Shown here: piece after piece, positions 1 to 4,982 of the stretch
How positions within the stretch are numbered: the stretch's first letter is position 1
Layout: each line of letters begins with the position of its first letter
Made by a program: the position numbers and the translations under genes
NCBI GenBank assembly: GCA_002376325.1
Contig: DFMR01000172.1
Span: 4,386-10,743 of the forward strand
Direction of reading: 5' to 3'
Origin: Proteobacteria bacterium UBA3588
Lineage (GTDB): Bacteria > Pseudomonadota > Gammaproteobacteria > Thiohalomonadales > Thiohalomonadaceae
Length of the DNA: 6,358 nt
The notes under the pieces: generated by a model
Told to the model about the DNA's origin: nothing
Databases searched by the model: none
The model's input: only the letters and a program-made list of their open reading frames with translations

Positions 1-4
1 TCCG

Positions 5-217
5 ATGAAATACCTGATTGCAGCCACCCTGATCGCCTTGCTGGCCGGTTGCGGCAGCGGCGAAAGCGCGGTCACCGCGGCGGCGGTCGCCACCAGCGAG
101 GCGCGTGCCGCCAAGGCGGCCAAACAGAACGAGCAGCACATCGTGAAGCAGCTCGATCAGATCAACCGGCAGGAGGTGCAGCAGCGCCGGGCGATGGACG
201 CGCAGACCTCGCGGTAA
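5..217 (+). CDS. Small putative outer-membrane lipoprotein, 70 aa
   Basis: A short exported lipoprotein of unknown function. Residues 1-16 form a classic lipoprotein signal: a Lys near the start, a hydrophobic stretch, then the lipobox LAGC with Cys16 as the predicted lipidated residue. Residue +2 after the Cys is Gly, not Asp, which in Gram-negative bacteria favours transport to the outer membrane. The mature part, about 54 residues, begins with a flexible Gly/Ser/Ala segment. It then becomes Ala/Lys/Gln/Glu-rich (about residues 33-66) and looks like one helix, possibly a coiled coil, which recalls Lpp-type small lipoproteins in general shape only. It lacks the C-terminal Lys that Lpp uses for peptidoglycan attachment. 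The ATG lies 5 bases from the window edge, so its ribosome-binding site cannot be judged, but the signal peptide fits this start. The next gene follows 73 bases downstream on the same strand. Confidence 0.75.
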   Translation: MKYLIAATLIALLAGCGSGESAVTAAAVATSEARAAKAAKQNEQHIVKQLDQINRQEVQQRRAMDAQTSR

Positions 218-223
218 CGCATC

Positions 224-243
224 TTCAGCCGGCATTCAGCCGG
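224..243 (+). promoter_or_regulatory. Tandem 9-bp direct repeat, operator-like
   Basis: TTCAGCCGG occurs at 224-232 and again, without mismatch, at 235-243, separated by CA. The period of 11 bp is about one helical turn. This is the usual arrangement of direct-repeat sites for OmpR-type response regulators binding as head-to-tail dimers. It lies in the 73-bp gap between the lipoprotein gene and the exported-protein gene, about 48 bp before the GTG start. No regulator is encoded in the window, so the binding protein is unknown. Confidence 0.4.
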
Positions 244-251
244 GTGCCGTA

Positions 252-276
252 GGCTTCGCGCTGGTACAGCGAAGCC
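252..276 (+). promoter_or_regulatory. 8-bp perfect inverted repeat just before a ribosome-binding site
   Basis: GGCTTCGC at 252-259 pairs exactly with GCGAAGCC at 269-276, around a 9-base loop. The hairpin ends two bases before the AGGAG of the next gene. No T-run follows, so it is a poor intrinsic terminator. It could be a 5'-UTR structure affecting translation, an RNA-processing or stability element between two co-transcribed genes, or a protein-binding palindrome. Confidence 0.4.
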
Positions 277-290
277 ACAGGAGTCCAGCC

Positions 291-740
291 GTGAAGAAGA
301 TACTGTTACTTGTCGCGCCGTTGTTGTTCAGCGGCTATGCCCTGCCCGCCATGGCCGCCGACCCGGCCACGCCGCCCGCGGCGGTGTTGGTGCGGGTGAT
401 CCAGCTCGACGCCGTCGGTCCTGACGGCAAACCCCACACCCTCTATCGTGATGCCGCGGGCGTGCTCACCTCGCCGCGCGACCTCGGCCGAGTCACCTAT
501 ATGGTCAAGGCCGGGACACTGCCCGAGGGCGGCTACCACACCCTGTCGGTGCGCCTGGCAAACGAGGCCACGGCGATATACGCCGACGGCCGCCAGGAAC
601 CGCGCCCCCTTGAGACGCAGGGTTTGACCGCCGAACAGCGCATCGGCGGCATGCTGTGGATCGAGGCCGGCGACGTCCGCGCCCTGCGCACCCGTCCCCA
701 CGCCGTATTGGGGCACGGGCACGTGGAAGGCGATGACTAG
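291..740 (+). CDS. Exported protein of unknown function, 149 aa
   Basis: A secreted, probably periplasmic, protein that I cannot assign to a characterised family. It starts with GTG, supported by AGGAG at 279-283 with a 7-base spacer and by a clear Sec signal peptide: Lys2-Lys3, a hydrophobic core, and a likely signal-peptidase-I site after AMA at residue 22. The mature part, about 127 residues, looks mainly beta-stranded. The stretch around residues 76-86, LPEGGYHTLSV, resembles the 'lpaGxYtqirl' strand of DUF4382-type beta-sandwich proteins, but this is only a local resemblance. The C-terminus carries a His-containing segment (HAVLGHGH, about residues 137-144) followed by acidic residues, which could bind a metal. 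It lies 73 bases after the lipoprotein gene on the same strand, behind a tandem direct repeat and a hairpin, so it may have its own regulated promoter. Confidence 0.7.
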   Translation: MKKILLLVAPLLFSGYALPAMAADPATPPAAVLVRVIQLDAVGPDGKPHTLYRDAAGVLTSPRDLGRVTYMVKAGTLPEGGYHTLSVRLANEATAIYADGRQEPRPLETQGLTAEQRIGGMLWIEAGDVRALRTRPHAVLGHGHVEGDD

Positions 741-755
741 CGCCGTCCGTTAGGT

Positions 756-774
756 AAGCGGTTCCCGCCTTTCT
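756..774. terminator. Weak candidate terminator between convergent genes
   Basis: The 34-bp gap between two convergent genes holds GCGG (758-761), the loop TTC, and CCGC (765-768). AA lies before the stem, and CTTTCTT follows it. The position is right for a terminator of the upstream plus-strand gene, but the stem is only 4 bp and the T-tract is broken. Confidence 0.25.
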
Positions 775-1941
775 TCAGCCTGCCGGCCAGTAGTCGGTGG
801 CGATGCCGCTGCCGAGGTCGGCCTCGATCAGGCGGTGGCGCACCTCCAGCAGCCGCTCGATCAGCTTCGGCTCGGCCTGTTCGTAGGCGGCGGCGTCGGG
901 GGTGCGGCTGACCACCACGCCGAGCAGTTCGGTAATGGCGTTGCCGATGGAGTTCTGGCTGATGGTGACGATCAGCTTGCCCGCCTCGTTGCGGTAGATG
1001 AGCTGCTTGAAGGCGGGCTGCCAGCGGATGGCGTTGGCGTAGGCGGCATCCTTGATGCAGCGGTCGCGCACCATTTTGGCGGTCTTGAGGAAGTCGTTAT
1101 TGAACAGCAGCACGCTCTCCACCTGGTTGGGAAAATGCAGGTCCGGCAGCATCGGCGCGTTGCGGCTGGAGACCTGGGAGAAGAAGGTGCGGTAGAAATC
1201 GAGGAAGCCCTTCAGCACCAGGTCATACTCCTGCCAGAAGCGCACGTCCTCCAGCGCCGCCGCGCCGCCGGGGATCTCCCAGCTCGGCAGCCCCTGCGGG
1301 TAGCCGGTCAGGTCGATGCGCGCCGAGTCGTCGCTGATGGGGCGCAGCACCTCCAGGTGCAGCGACTTGCAGATGAATTCGCGGTAGACGTCGTGCATGT
1401 ACTTTTCAAACAGCGAGTGCTGGCCGCCGTCGGTGAGATTGGGATTGCTGGGGTCGGCCGGTTTCGCGCCGCGCAGCTGCTCCATGGGAAAGACGATGAA
1501 GTGGTTGTGCAGCATGCGGATGCTGGGCACGCCCGGCGAGGTGAGCGGCCAGGTGGCGTCGAGGCTCGCCTCGCCCGCCAGCACCAGATGCTGCTGCGGG
1601 TCCGGGTAGGTCTCCAGCATGTAGTCGATGATGATCTGGTTCATCCGGTTCCAGACGTGGCGCACCTCATCCGGCACCTGGGTGCGGCGCACCGGGCGGC
1701 CGAGCGGATTGAGGATGGTCTGCGAGGTGTTGTAGATGATGGAGCAGTCGAACTCGTTGCTGTGGCCCAGCGCCTTGCGGTAGAGCAGCAGGTGTTCCGG
1801 GTTGAGCAGCAGACCGTTGTTGTTCGCCAGATCGTTGAGGTTTTCGGTGCTGTTGAAGAATTCGTTGGGCTTCATCCCCTCCGGCACCTCCAGCGGGATG
1901 GGGCGGAACGGGGTGACGATTTGGCGTGGTCCGGGTTGCAT
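775..1941 (-). CDS. Unrecognised soluble protein with HIT/GalT-like HxH motif, 388 aa
   Basis: A protein of unknown function with no signal peptide or membrane segment. The frame also allows an ATG at 1947, but the SD-like TGAGG at 1953-1949 is then only 1 base away. The ATG at 1941 has a 7-base spacer and is the better start. Near residue 145 it reads MLHNHFIVFP, a His-x-His followed by a hydrophobic strand and Pro. That layout recalls the HIT superfamily, especially Ap4A and GDP-hexose phosphorylases (HKHLQ..P type), but the usual Gln is replaced by Ile and I see no second family motif. The N-terminal half is rich in Asn and Leu (LNDLANNNGLLLNPEHLLLYRKALG), and the C-terminus is helical and charged. 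The gene stands alone, convergent with the exported-protein gene and divergent from the radical SAM gene. The enzyme assignment is a guess; the coding status is secure from length and composition. Confidence 0.8.
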   Translation of the reverse strand: MQPGPRQIVTPFRPIPLEVPEGMKPNEFFNSTENLNDLANNNGLLLNPEHLLLYRKALGHSNEFDCSIIYNTSQTILNPLGRPVRRTQVPDEVRHVWNRMNQIIIDYMLETYPDPQQHLVLAGEASLDATWPLTSPGVPSIRMLHNHFIVFPMEQLRGAKPADPSNPNLTDGGQHSLFEKYMHDVYREFICKSLHLEVLRPISDDSARIDLTGYPQGLPSWEIPGGAAALEDVRFWQEYDLVLKGFLDFYRTFFSQVSSRNAPMLPDLHFPNQVESVLLFNNDFLKTAKMVRDRCIKDAAYANAIRWQPAFKQLIYRNEAGKLIVTISQNSIGNAITELLGVVVSRTPDAAAYEQAEPKLIERLLEVRHRLIEADLGSGIATDYWPAG

Positions 1942-2039
1942 GCTCATACCTCAGGCAATTCTATAGGCATATAAGCCATTGAAATAATGGAACTATCGGG
2001 GGCGGGCGACACCATACCATCTCGCGTCCGGCAGCGGTA

Positions 2040-2059
2040 TACGCGGCCGCTACCGCGTA
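2040..2059. promoter_or_regulatory. 7-bp inverted repeat upstream of radical SAM gene
   Basis: TACGCGG (2040-2046) and CCGCGTA (2053-2059) form a perfect inverted repeat with a 6-base spacer, ending 7 bases before the ATG at 2067. A second, nested pair, GCGGTA (2034-2039) and TACCGC (2051-2056), uses some of the same bases. The right arm runs into TACAAT (2058-2063), a fair -10 hexamer. Transcription from that -10 would start near 2070, implying a leaderless or nearly leaderless mRNA. No convincing -35 was found, so a regulator-dependent promoter is possible. Confidence 0.3.
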
Positions 2060-2066
2060 CAATGGG

Positions 2067-2951
2067 ATGATGAGTCCCGACTACGACGAACCGCTGTTCC
2101 GCCCGCCGGCGGAGGGCGGCAACCTGATCATCCAGGCGACCCTCGGTTGCAGCTTCAACCGGTGCAGCTTTTGCGCCATGTACCGCGCCAAGCGCTACTT
2201 GGCGCGGCCGCTCGACGCCGTGTGCCGCGACATCGACGCTGCGGCGCATGCTTGGCCCGAGGCGCGGCGCGTCTTTCTCGCCGACGGCGACGCCCTGGCC
2301 CTGCCCACCGAGCATCTGCTGGCGCTGTTGCAGAAGCTCTCCGCCACACTACCGCGCCTTACGCGCGTCTCCTGCTACGCGACGCCTTCCAATCTGCGGC
2401 GCAAGTCCGTCGCCGCGCTGGAGTCGTTGCGCGCACACAAGCTGGGCCTGCTTTACGTCGGCATCGAATCGGGCGCCGATGCCATCCTCAAACGGATCAC
2501 CAAGGGCGCGACGGCGCGCACCATCGCCGCGGCGCTGCACAAGGCGCACGACTGCGGTATGAAGGTCTCGGGCACGGTGATCCTCGGCCTCGGCGGCACC
2601 CGCCACAGCGCGGAACACATCGACGGTACCCTCGAGCTGCTGAGCCGCGCGCCGCTGACCCAGCTCTCCACGCTGCAACTGTGGCTGGACGATGCCGTCG
2701 CCGCCGAATTCCACGCGAAGTATGGCGAGCCGTTCGAGCTGCCCGACGACCTCGGGCTGTTGCAGGAACAGGCGCGCCTGATCGGCGCACTGCAGCCGCC
2801 GCGGCCCCTGCTGTTCCGCTCCAACCACGCCTCCAACGCGCTGCCGTTGCAAGGGACGCTGCCCAGAGAGCGGGCACGTCTGCTGGCGCAGCTGGACGAG
2901 GCGCTGCACGGCCGCGTTCCGTTGCGCCCGTCGCACCTGCGGGGGATGTGA
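2067..2951 (+). CDS. Radical SAM protein with CX4CX2C motif, 294 aa
   Basis: A radical S-adenosylmethionine enzyme of an uncharacterised subgroup. It should bind a [4Fe-4S] cluster through Cys28, Cys33 and Cys36 (GCSFNRCSFC) and cleave SAM to a 5'-deoxyadenosyl radical; the substrate is unknown. The spacing is CX4CX2C rather than the textbook CX3CX2C. I recall it as typical of a widespread bacterial and archaeal group with GCSHNKCTFC-type motifs. Other matching signatures are FRPPAE (11-16), FLADGDALALP (70-80), GIESGAD (132-138), a Gly-rich VILGLGG (171-177), and RSNHASNALPLQGTLP (251-266) near the C-terminus. The length is normal for the group, and there is no B12-binding or SPASM-like extension. 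Two tandem ATGs (2067 and 2070) compete. Neither has a clear Shine-Dalgarno sequence, which fits a leaderless message. It is divergent from the 388-aa gene and has no operon partner in the window. Confidence 0.9.
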   Translation: MMSPDYDEPLFRPPAEGGNLIIQATLGCSFNRCSFCAMYRAKRYLARPLDAVCRDIDAAAHAWPEARRVFLADGDALALPTEHLLALLQKLSATLPRLTRVSCYATPSNLRRKSVAALESLRAHKLGLLYVGIESGADAILKRITKGATARTIAAALHKAHDCGMKVSGTVILGLGGTRHSAEHIDGTLELLSRAPLTQLSTLQLWLDDAVAAEFHAKYGEPFELPDDLGLLQEQARLIGALQPPRPLLFRSNHASNALPLQGTLPRERARLLAQLDEALHGRVPLRPSHLRGM

Positions 2952-3017
2952 ACGGCGCGGGGATGGGGAACCGGCGAAGAGGCCGAAATCACCGGGAAAA
3001 GGGCGGGAGGGGATCAA

Positions 3018-3102
3018 TCTTGGCGCCTTGGCGAGATCGACAATGCTTGTCCGGCAAAGCACTCAATCCAGAACGCTAGCCAAGATGCAAAGCACGCCAA
3101 GA
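3018..3102. repeat. Decayed CTTGGCG-type intergenic inverted repeat
   Basis: TCTTGGCG (3018-3025) is matched by its inverse CGCCAAGA (3095-3102). Further related units flank them: CCTTGGCGAGA after the left arm, and CCAAGATGCAAAG before the right arm. Many environmental proteobacterial genomes carry intergenic elements built from short units of this kind (CTTGGCG / CTTTGCG and their inverses). This looks like a degraded copy. Between the arms, TGCTTG and CAAAGCA (about 3044-3061) can form a small imperfect hairpin. Together with the 8-bp inverted repeat at 3109-3146, this accounts for most of the structure seen in the non-coding stretch 2952-3170. Confidence 0.45.
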
Positions 3103-3108
3103 AATCAT

Positions 3109-3146
3109 AAATCCTGCGCGAGTATTTACGGTGGTTCCCAGGATTT
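3109..3146. repeat. 8-bp inverted repeat between convergent gene ends
   Basis: AAATCCTG (3109-3116) and CAGGATTT (3139-3146) match exactly, with a 22-base spacer. The site lies 24 bases beyond the stop of the HicA-like gene and downstream of the convergent radical SAM gene. It could be a two-way terminator or part of the neighbouring repeat element. The stem is AT-rich and the loop large, so termination would be weak. Confidence 0.3.
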
Positions 3147-3170
3147 TCCAAGGTCGTGAACGTATCGCGG

Positions 3171-3455
3171 CTATTCGTCCTCGGCGTGGGCGGCGAGGTC
3201 GGCGGCGCTGACGCCGGCGCCGGCGAGGAAGTCGCGCAGGTGGCGGATGTCGTTCTTTTCGCAGACGCCGCTGTGGTGAGGGTGGTGCAGGGTGCCTTCC
3301 ACGCCGTTCAGCACCACCCGAATGCGGGCGCCGTGGCCGGCTTCGATGTCGGCGCCGAGGCGGTTGAGCAGCGACTCCACTTCGCGCCAGTGGATATTGC
3401 CGCTTGCCGGTTCGTCCATGATGCTCTTCAACAGTCGCTCATGTTTATGGCTCAT
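3171..3455 (-). CDS. Orphan HicA-like (mRNA interferase fold) protein, 94 aa
   Basis: A small protein resembling the HicA family, the dsRBD-fold mRNA interferase of HicAB toxin-antitoxin systems. The frame is open further upstream, but the ATG at 3455 has GGGAG at a suitable distance (about 8 bases) and gives the MSHKHERLLKSI start that I recall for this group. The HicA-like core runs from about residue 22 to 82: HWREVESLLNRLGA (helix), HGARIRVVL (strand), GTLHHPHHSG (strand ending in the PxH region), RHLRDFLAGAGV (C-terminal helix). In canonical HicA the second segment reads GSHh with a catalytic His. Here my alignment puts Gly42-Ala43-Arg44 there, so the His appears replaced by Arg. No HicB antitoxin lies on either side: 3' is non-coding DNA, 5' a divergent 79-aa protein. 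It may not be an active toxin and could simply bind RNA. Family call moderately confident; function not. Confidence 0.75.
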   Translation of the reverse strand: MSHKHERLLKSIMDEPASGNIHWREVESLLNRLGADIEAGHGARIRVVLNGVEGTLHHPHHSGVCEKNDIRHLRDFLAGAGVSAADLAAHAEDE

Positions 3456-3730
3456 GACGCCGTCTCCCGATCTGATATTAGCCTTCAGGTTAGTAGAAAA
3501 GCGCCATGGCTGCCGTCGCGGTTGTTGCATTAACTGCATGGTATTGCGGAGAAAAATGGGCCTCCGACGGGGGCGACAACGAGCCGGTCCAGGACTATTC
3601 TTTACTACAGAACTCGGGTAATGGGAACGATTCTCAGGCGCAACCCGCTGATGGATGGAGCAGTGCCGCCCTCGTCGCCCATCGCCCTTCCCGGAGGGGC
3701 CTTTCCCTCCCGCGAAAGGAGGATACCGCC
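3456..3730. other. Divergent spacer, no gene called
   Basis: This 275-bp stretch separates the HicA-like gene (-) from the 79-aa gene (+) and should hold both promoters. For the minus-strand gene, TAATAT (complement of 3475-3480), about 20 bases before its start, is a plausible -10, but no good -35 was found. On the plus strand, TTGTTG at 3522-3527 and the AT-richer stretch 3597-3620 are weak candidates at best. A frame open from ATG 3506 runs into the 79-aa gene, but it has no supporting ribosome-binding site and an atypical N-terminal composition. Confidence 0.4.
3693..3722 (+). promoter_or_regulatory. Two mutually exclusive hairpins at a strong ribosome-binding site
   Basis: The Shine-Dalgarno AAAGGAGG sits at 3715-3722. 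CCTCC at 3706-3710 can pair with its GGAGG (3718-3722) over a 7-base loop, hiding it. The same bases can instead pair upstream: GGAGGG (3693-3698) with CCCTCC (3705-3710) over a 6-base loop, freeing the SD. That is the layout of a simple translational switch or RNA thermometer, although short purine/pyrimidine tracts can produce it by chance. Confidence 0.35.
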
Positions 3731-3970
3731 ATGAACGACACGACCGAACTCACCATCAAGGACTACCTCAACCGGGTCCATGCGGTCGACCTGAAGAACG
3801 ACCAATCCCTCACCTTGCGCATGTGCCAGCTGCTCAACACCTCGTTCGATACCGGCACTTGCGAAGGGGCGGCGGAGTCGTTCGACGAGTGCGACATCGA
3901 AACCAGCCTCACCTACCGCAAGTCCACTCTCGACTGGGCCTTCCAGCAGGTATGCTCGACGGTGCATTGA
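3731..3970 (+). CDS. Small four-cysteine protein of unknown function, 79 aa
   Basis: A small, probably cytoplasmic, acidic protein that I do not recognise. The start is chosen at ATG 3731 because a near-perfect AAAGGAGG lies 8 bases upstream; an in-frame ATG at 3506 would add 75 residues of poor composition. It has no signal peptide or membrane helix. The sequence opens with a polar segment and an amphipathic helix (TIKDYLNRVHAVDL). It contains four cysteines spread through the chain, in RMCQL, GTCEG, DECDI and QVCST, too widely spaced to be an obvious zinc knuckle but able to form disulfides or bind a metal. The NnrU-like membrane protein gene follows 46 bases later on the same strand with its own weaker SD, so the two are probably co-transcribed. 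The strong but possibly masked ribosome-binding site suggests controlled translation. Confidence 0.7.
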   Translation: MNDTTELTIKDYLNRVHAVDLKNDQSLTLRMCQLLNTSFDTGTCEGAAESFDECDIETSLTYRKSTLDWAFQQVCSTVH

Positions 3971-4016
3971 CGCCATCACGCCGCGGGATACGGCAACGCA
4001 AGCGAGGACGCAGGCC

Positions 4017-4589
4017 ATGGAAATATTGATCGCCGGTGTGGTGCTGTTCTTCGCGGTGCACTCCATCTCCATCGTCGCCGATCCGTGGCGCGACCGCATC
4101 GCGGCCCGCCTCGGCGTGCCGTTGTGGCAAGGGATCTACTCGCTGCTTTCCCTCGCCGGTCTGGCGCTTATCGTCTGGGGTTACGGGATGGCGCGGCACG
4201 GGTCAATGCTGCTTTACACGCCGCCGGCGTGGGGCGGAGACGCGACGCTGTTGCTGATGTTGCCGGTGTTTCCGCTACTGTTCGCCACCTACCTGCCGGG
4301 GCGCATCAAGGCCATGGTGCAGCATCCGATGCTGTTGGCCACCCTGCTGTGGGCCGCCGGCCATCTGCTGGCCATCGGTACCCTGGCCGGCCTGTTGTTG
4401 TTCGGGCCGTTCCTGGTGTGGGCGGTGGTGGACCTGCTATCCATGGAGCGGCGGGTGGAACGGCCGCTGCGTACCGCGCCCCCCGGCCGCTTCAACGATC
4501 TCATCGCCGTGGTGGCCGGGCTGGCGGTCTATGCCGTGTTTCTCCTGTGGCTGCACCCGTGGCTGTTCGGGGGCTCACCCCTGGTCTGA
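4017..4589 (+). CDS. NnrU-family integral membrane protein, 190 aa
   Basis: A membrane protein of the NnrU family, which is related to the plant 15-cis-zeta-carotene isomerase Z-ISO, a haem-containing enzyme. In bacteria NnrU was named for its place in nitric-oxide and denitrification gene clusters, and its biochemical role is unclear. Five or six hydrophobic segments are visible, at about residues 2-20, 38-56, 76-94, 106-142 (one long or two short) and 160-180. Family landmarks include His15 after the first segment (FFAVHSI) and QHPMLLATLLWAAGHLLAIG (residues 102-121) with His103 and His116, which are candidate haem ligands by analogy with Z-ISO. The length is usual for the family. GAGGA at 4004-4008 supports the start. 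No nitrite or nitric-oxide reductase gene lies nearby, so a denitrification link is not supported here. Its last 15 bases overlap the end of the convergent DUF3820 gene. Confidence 0.9.
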   Translation: MEILIAGVVLFFAVHSISIVADPWRDRIAARLGVPLWQGIYSLLSLAGLALIVWGYGMARHGSMLLYTPPAWGGDATLLLMLPVFPLLFATYLPGRIKAMVQHPMLLATLLWAAGHLLAIGTLAGLLLFGPFLVWAVVDLLSMERRVERPLRTAPPGRFNDLIAVVAGLAVYAVFLLWLHPWLFGGSPLV

Positions 4590-4808
4590 GCGGTGTCCCT
4601 TCTTCAGCGGCCGGATCAGGTAGGCGAGGCCGTTGCGCTTGATCTCCAGGGTCAGCTGCAACAGCCGGCCCAGTTCCCCCTGCGGAAAACCCTTGCCCTC
4701 GAACCAGAGCAGGTAGGCCTCGGGCAGGTCGATCAGCGGCCGGCCCCGGTACTTGCCGAAGGGCATGCGCTGGGTGGCGAGGGTGGGCAGGTCTTCCTTG
4801 GAGAACAT
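4575..4808 (-). CDS. DUF3820 family protein, 77 aa
   Basis: A small soluble protein of the DUF3820 family (sometimes labelled putative quorum-sensing-regulated virulence factor), with no established biochemical function. The signature is MPFGKYRGRPLIDLPEAYLLWF (residues 15-36), then the helix ELGRLLQLTLEIKRNGLAYLIRPL, so nearly the whole family domain is present at its usual length. Conserved features visible are the FGK(Y)xG turn, the DLP motif and a Trp in the hydrophobic strand. The start at 4808 gives the expected N-terminus (MFSKEDLPTLAT), although the upstream sequence offers only a weak purine stretch as ribosome-binding site. The gene converges on the NnrU gene and shares its last 15 bases with that gene's 3' end. 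Upstream lies a CACGG-type repeat element, which separates it from the EgtB-like gene on the same strand and may end transcription arriving from there. Confidence 0.9.
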   Translation of the reverse strand: MFSKEDLPTLATQRMPFGKYRGRPLIDLPEAYLLWFEGKGFPQGELGRLLQLTLEIKRNGLAYLIRPLKKGHRSDQG

Positions 4809-4837
4809 CGCTACAAGCCATCTTTAAATGCAAAAAC

Positions 4838-4980
4838 AAAAGGCATTAACCACGGAGAACACGGGGATTTTCGCCAAAATCGCGTGTGATACAGGCCCGA
4901 TGCCCGATTCATTCCCCGTGTGCCCCGTGCCCCCCGCGGTTGATTCGTTGTCTTTCATTGGCGTTCATTCGCGGCCCGAA
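4838..4980. repeat. CACGG-type intergenic repeat element with inverted arms
   Basis: The left arm, AACCACGGAG...ACACGGGGA (about 4848-4867), is mirrored by the right arm TCCCCGTGTGCCCCGTG...GCGGTTGA (about 4913-4943). Reverse-complemented, the right arm reads as the same unit with one extra GCACGGGG copy. Beyond it, 4945-4975 carries ATTCGTTG / CATTGGCG / CATTCGCGG units. Elements of this style (CCACGGAG... paired with CGCGAATGAACGC...) are common between genes in environmental proteobacterial and other genomes and create spurious ORFs on both strands. This copy fills the gap between two minus-strand genes, starting 2 bases after the stop of the EgtB-like gene. I see no transposase, and mobility is not shown. 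Confidence 0.6.
4866..4881. repeat. Small perfect hairpin inside the intergenic repeat
   Basis: GATTTT (4866-4871), the loop CGCC, and AAAATC (4876-4881) make a perfect 6-bp stem in either strand's RNA. It lies within the larger repeat element between the EgtB-like and DUF3820 genes. It could contribute to termination of the upstream minus-strand message, but the stem is AT-rich and no T-run follows. Confidence 0.4.
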
Positions 4981-4982
4981 GA

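Noticed and set aside
835..1974. Long plus-strand open frame, 379 codons
   Set aside because: It lies opposite the 388-aa gene and has the Ala/Val/Gly/Arg/His-rich composition of a GC-rich shadow frame, with no recognisable motif or start signal.
1976..1990. CCATT-N5-AATGG palindrome in the divergent region
   Set aside because: It has only 5-bp arms in an AT-richer stretch; chance occurrence is likely and no promoter element aligns with it.
2147..3079. Plus-strand open frame, 310 codons, inside the radical SAM gene
   Set aside because: It is extremely Arg/Ala-rich and out of frame with the clear radical SAM motifs.
3456..3539. N-terminal extension of the HicA-like protein
   Set aside because: The extra 28 residues have no family counterpart that I know, and a suitable SD precedes the ATG at 3455.
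3506..3730. N-terminal extension of the 79-aa protein to an ATG at 3506
   Set aside because: It has no ribosome-binding site, and the added sequence has low-complexity, non-coding-like composition; a strong AAAGGAGG precedes the ATG at 3731.
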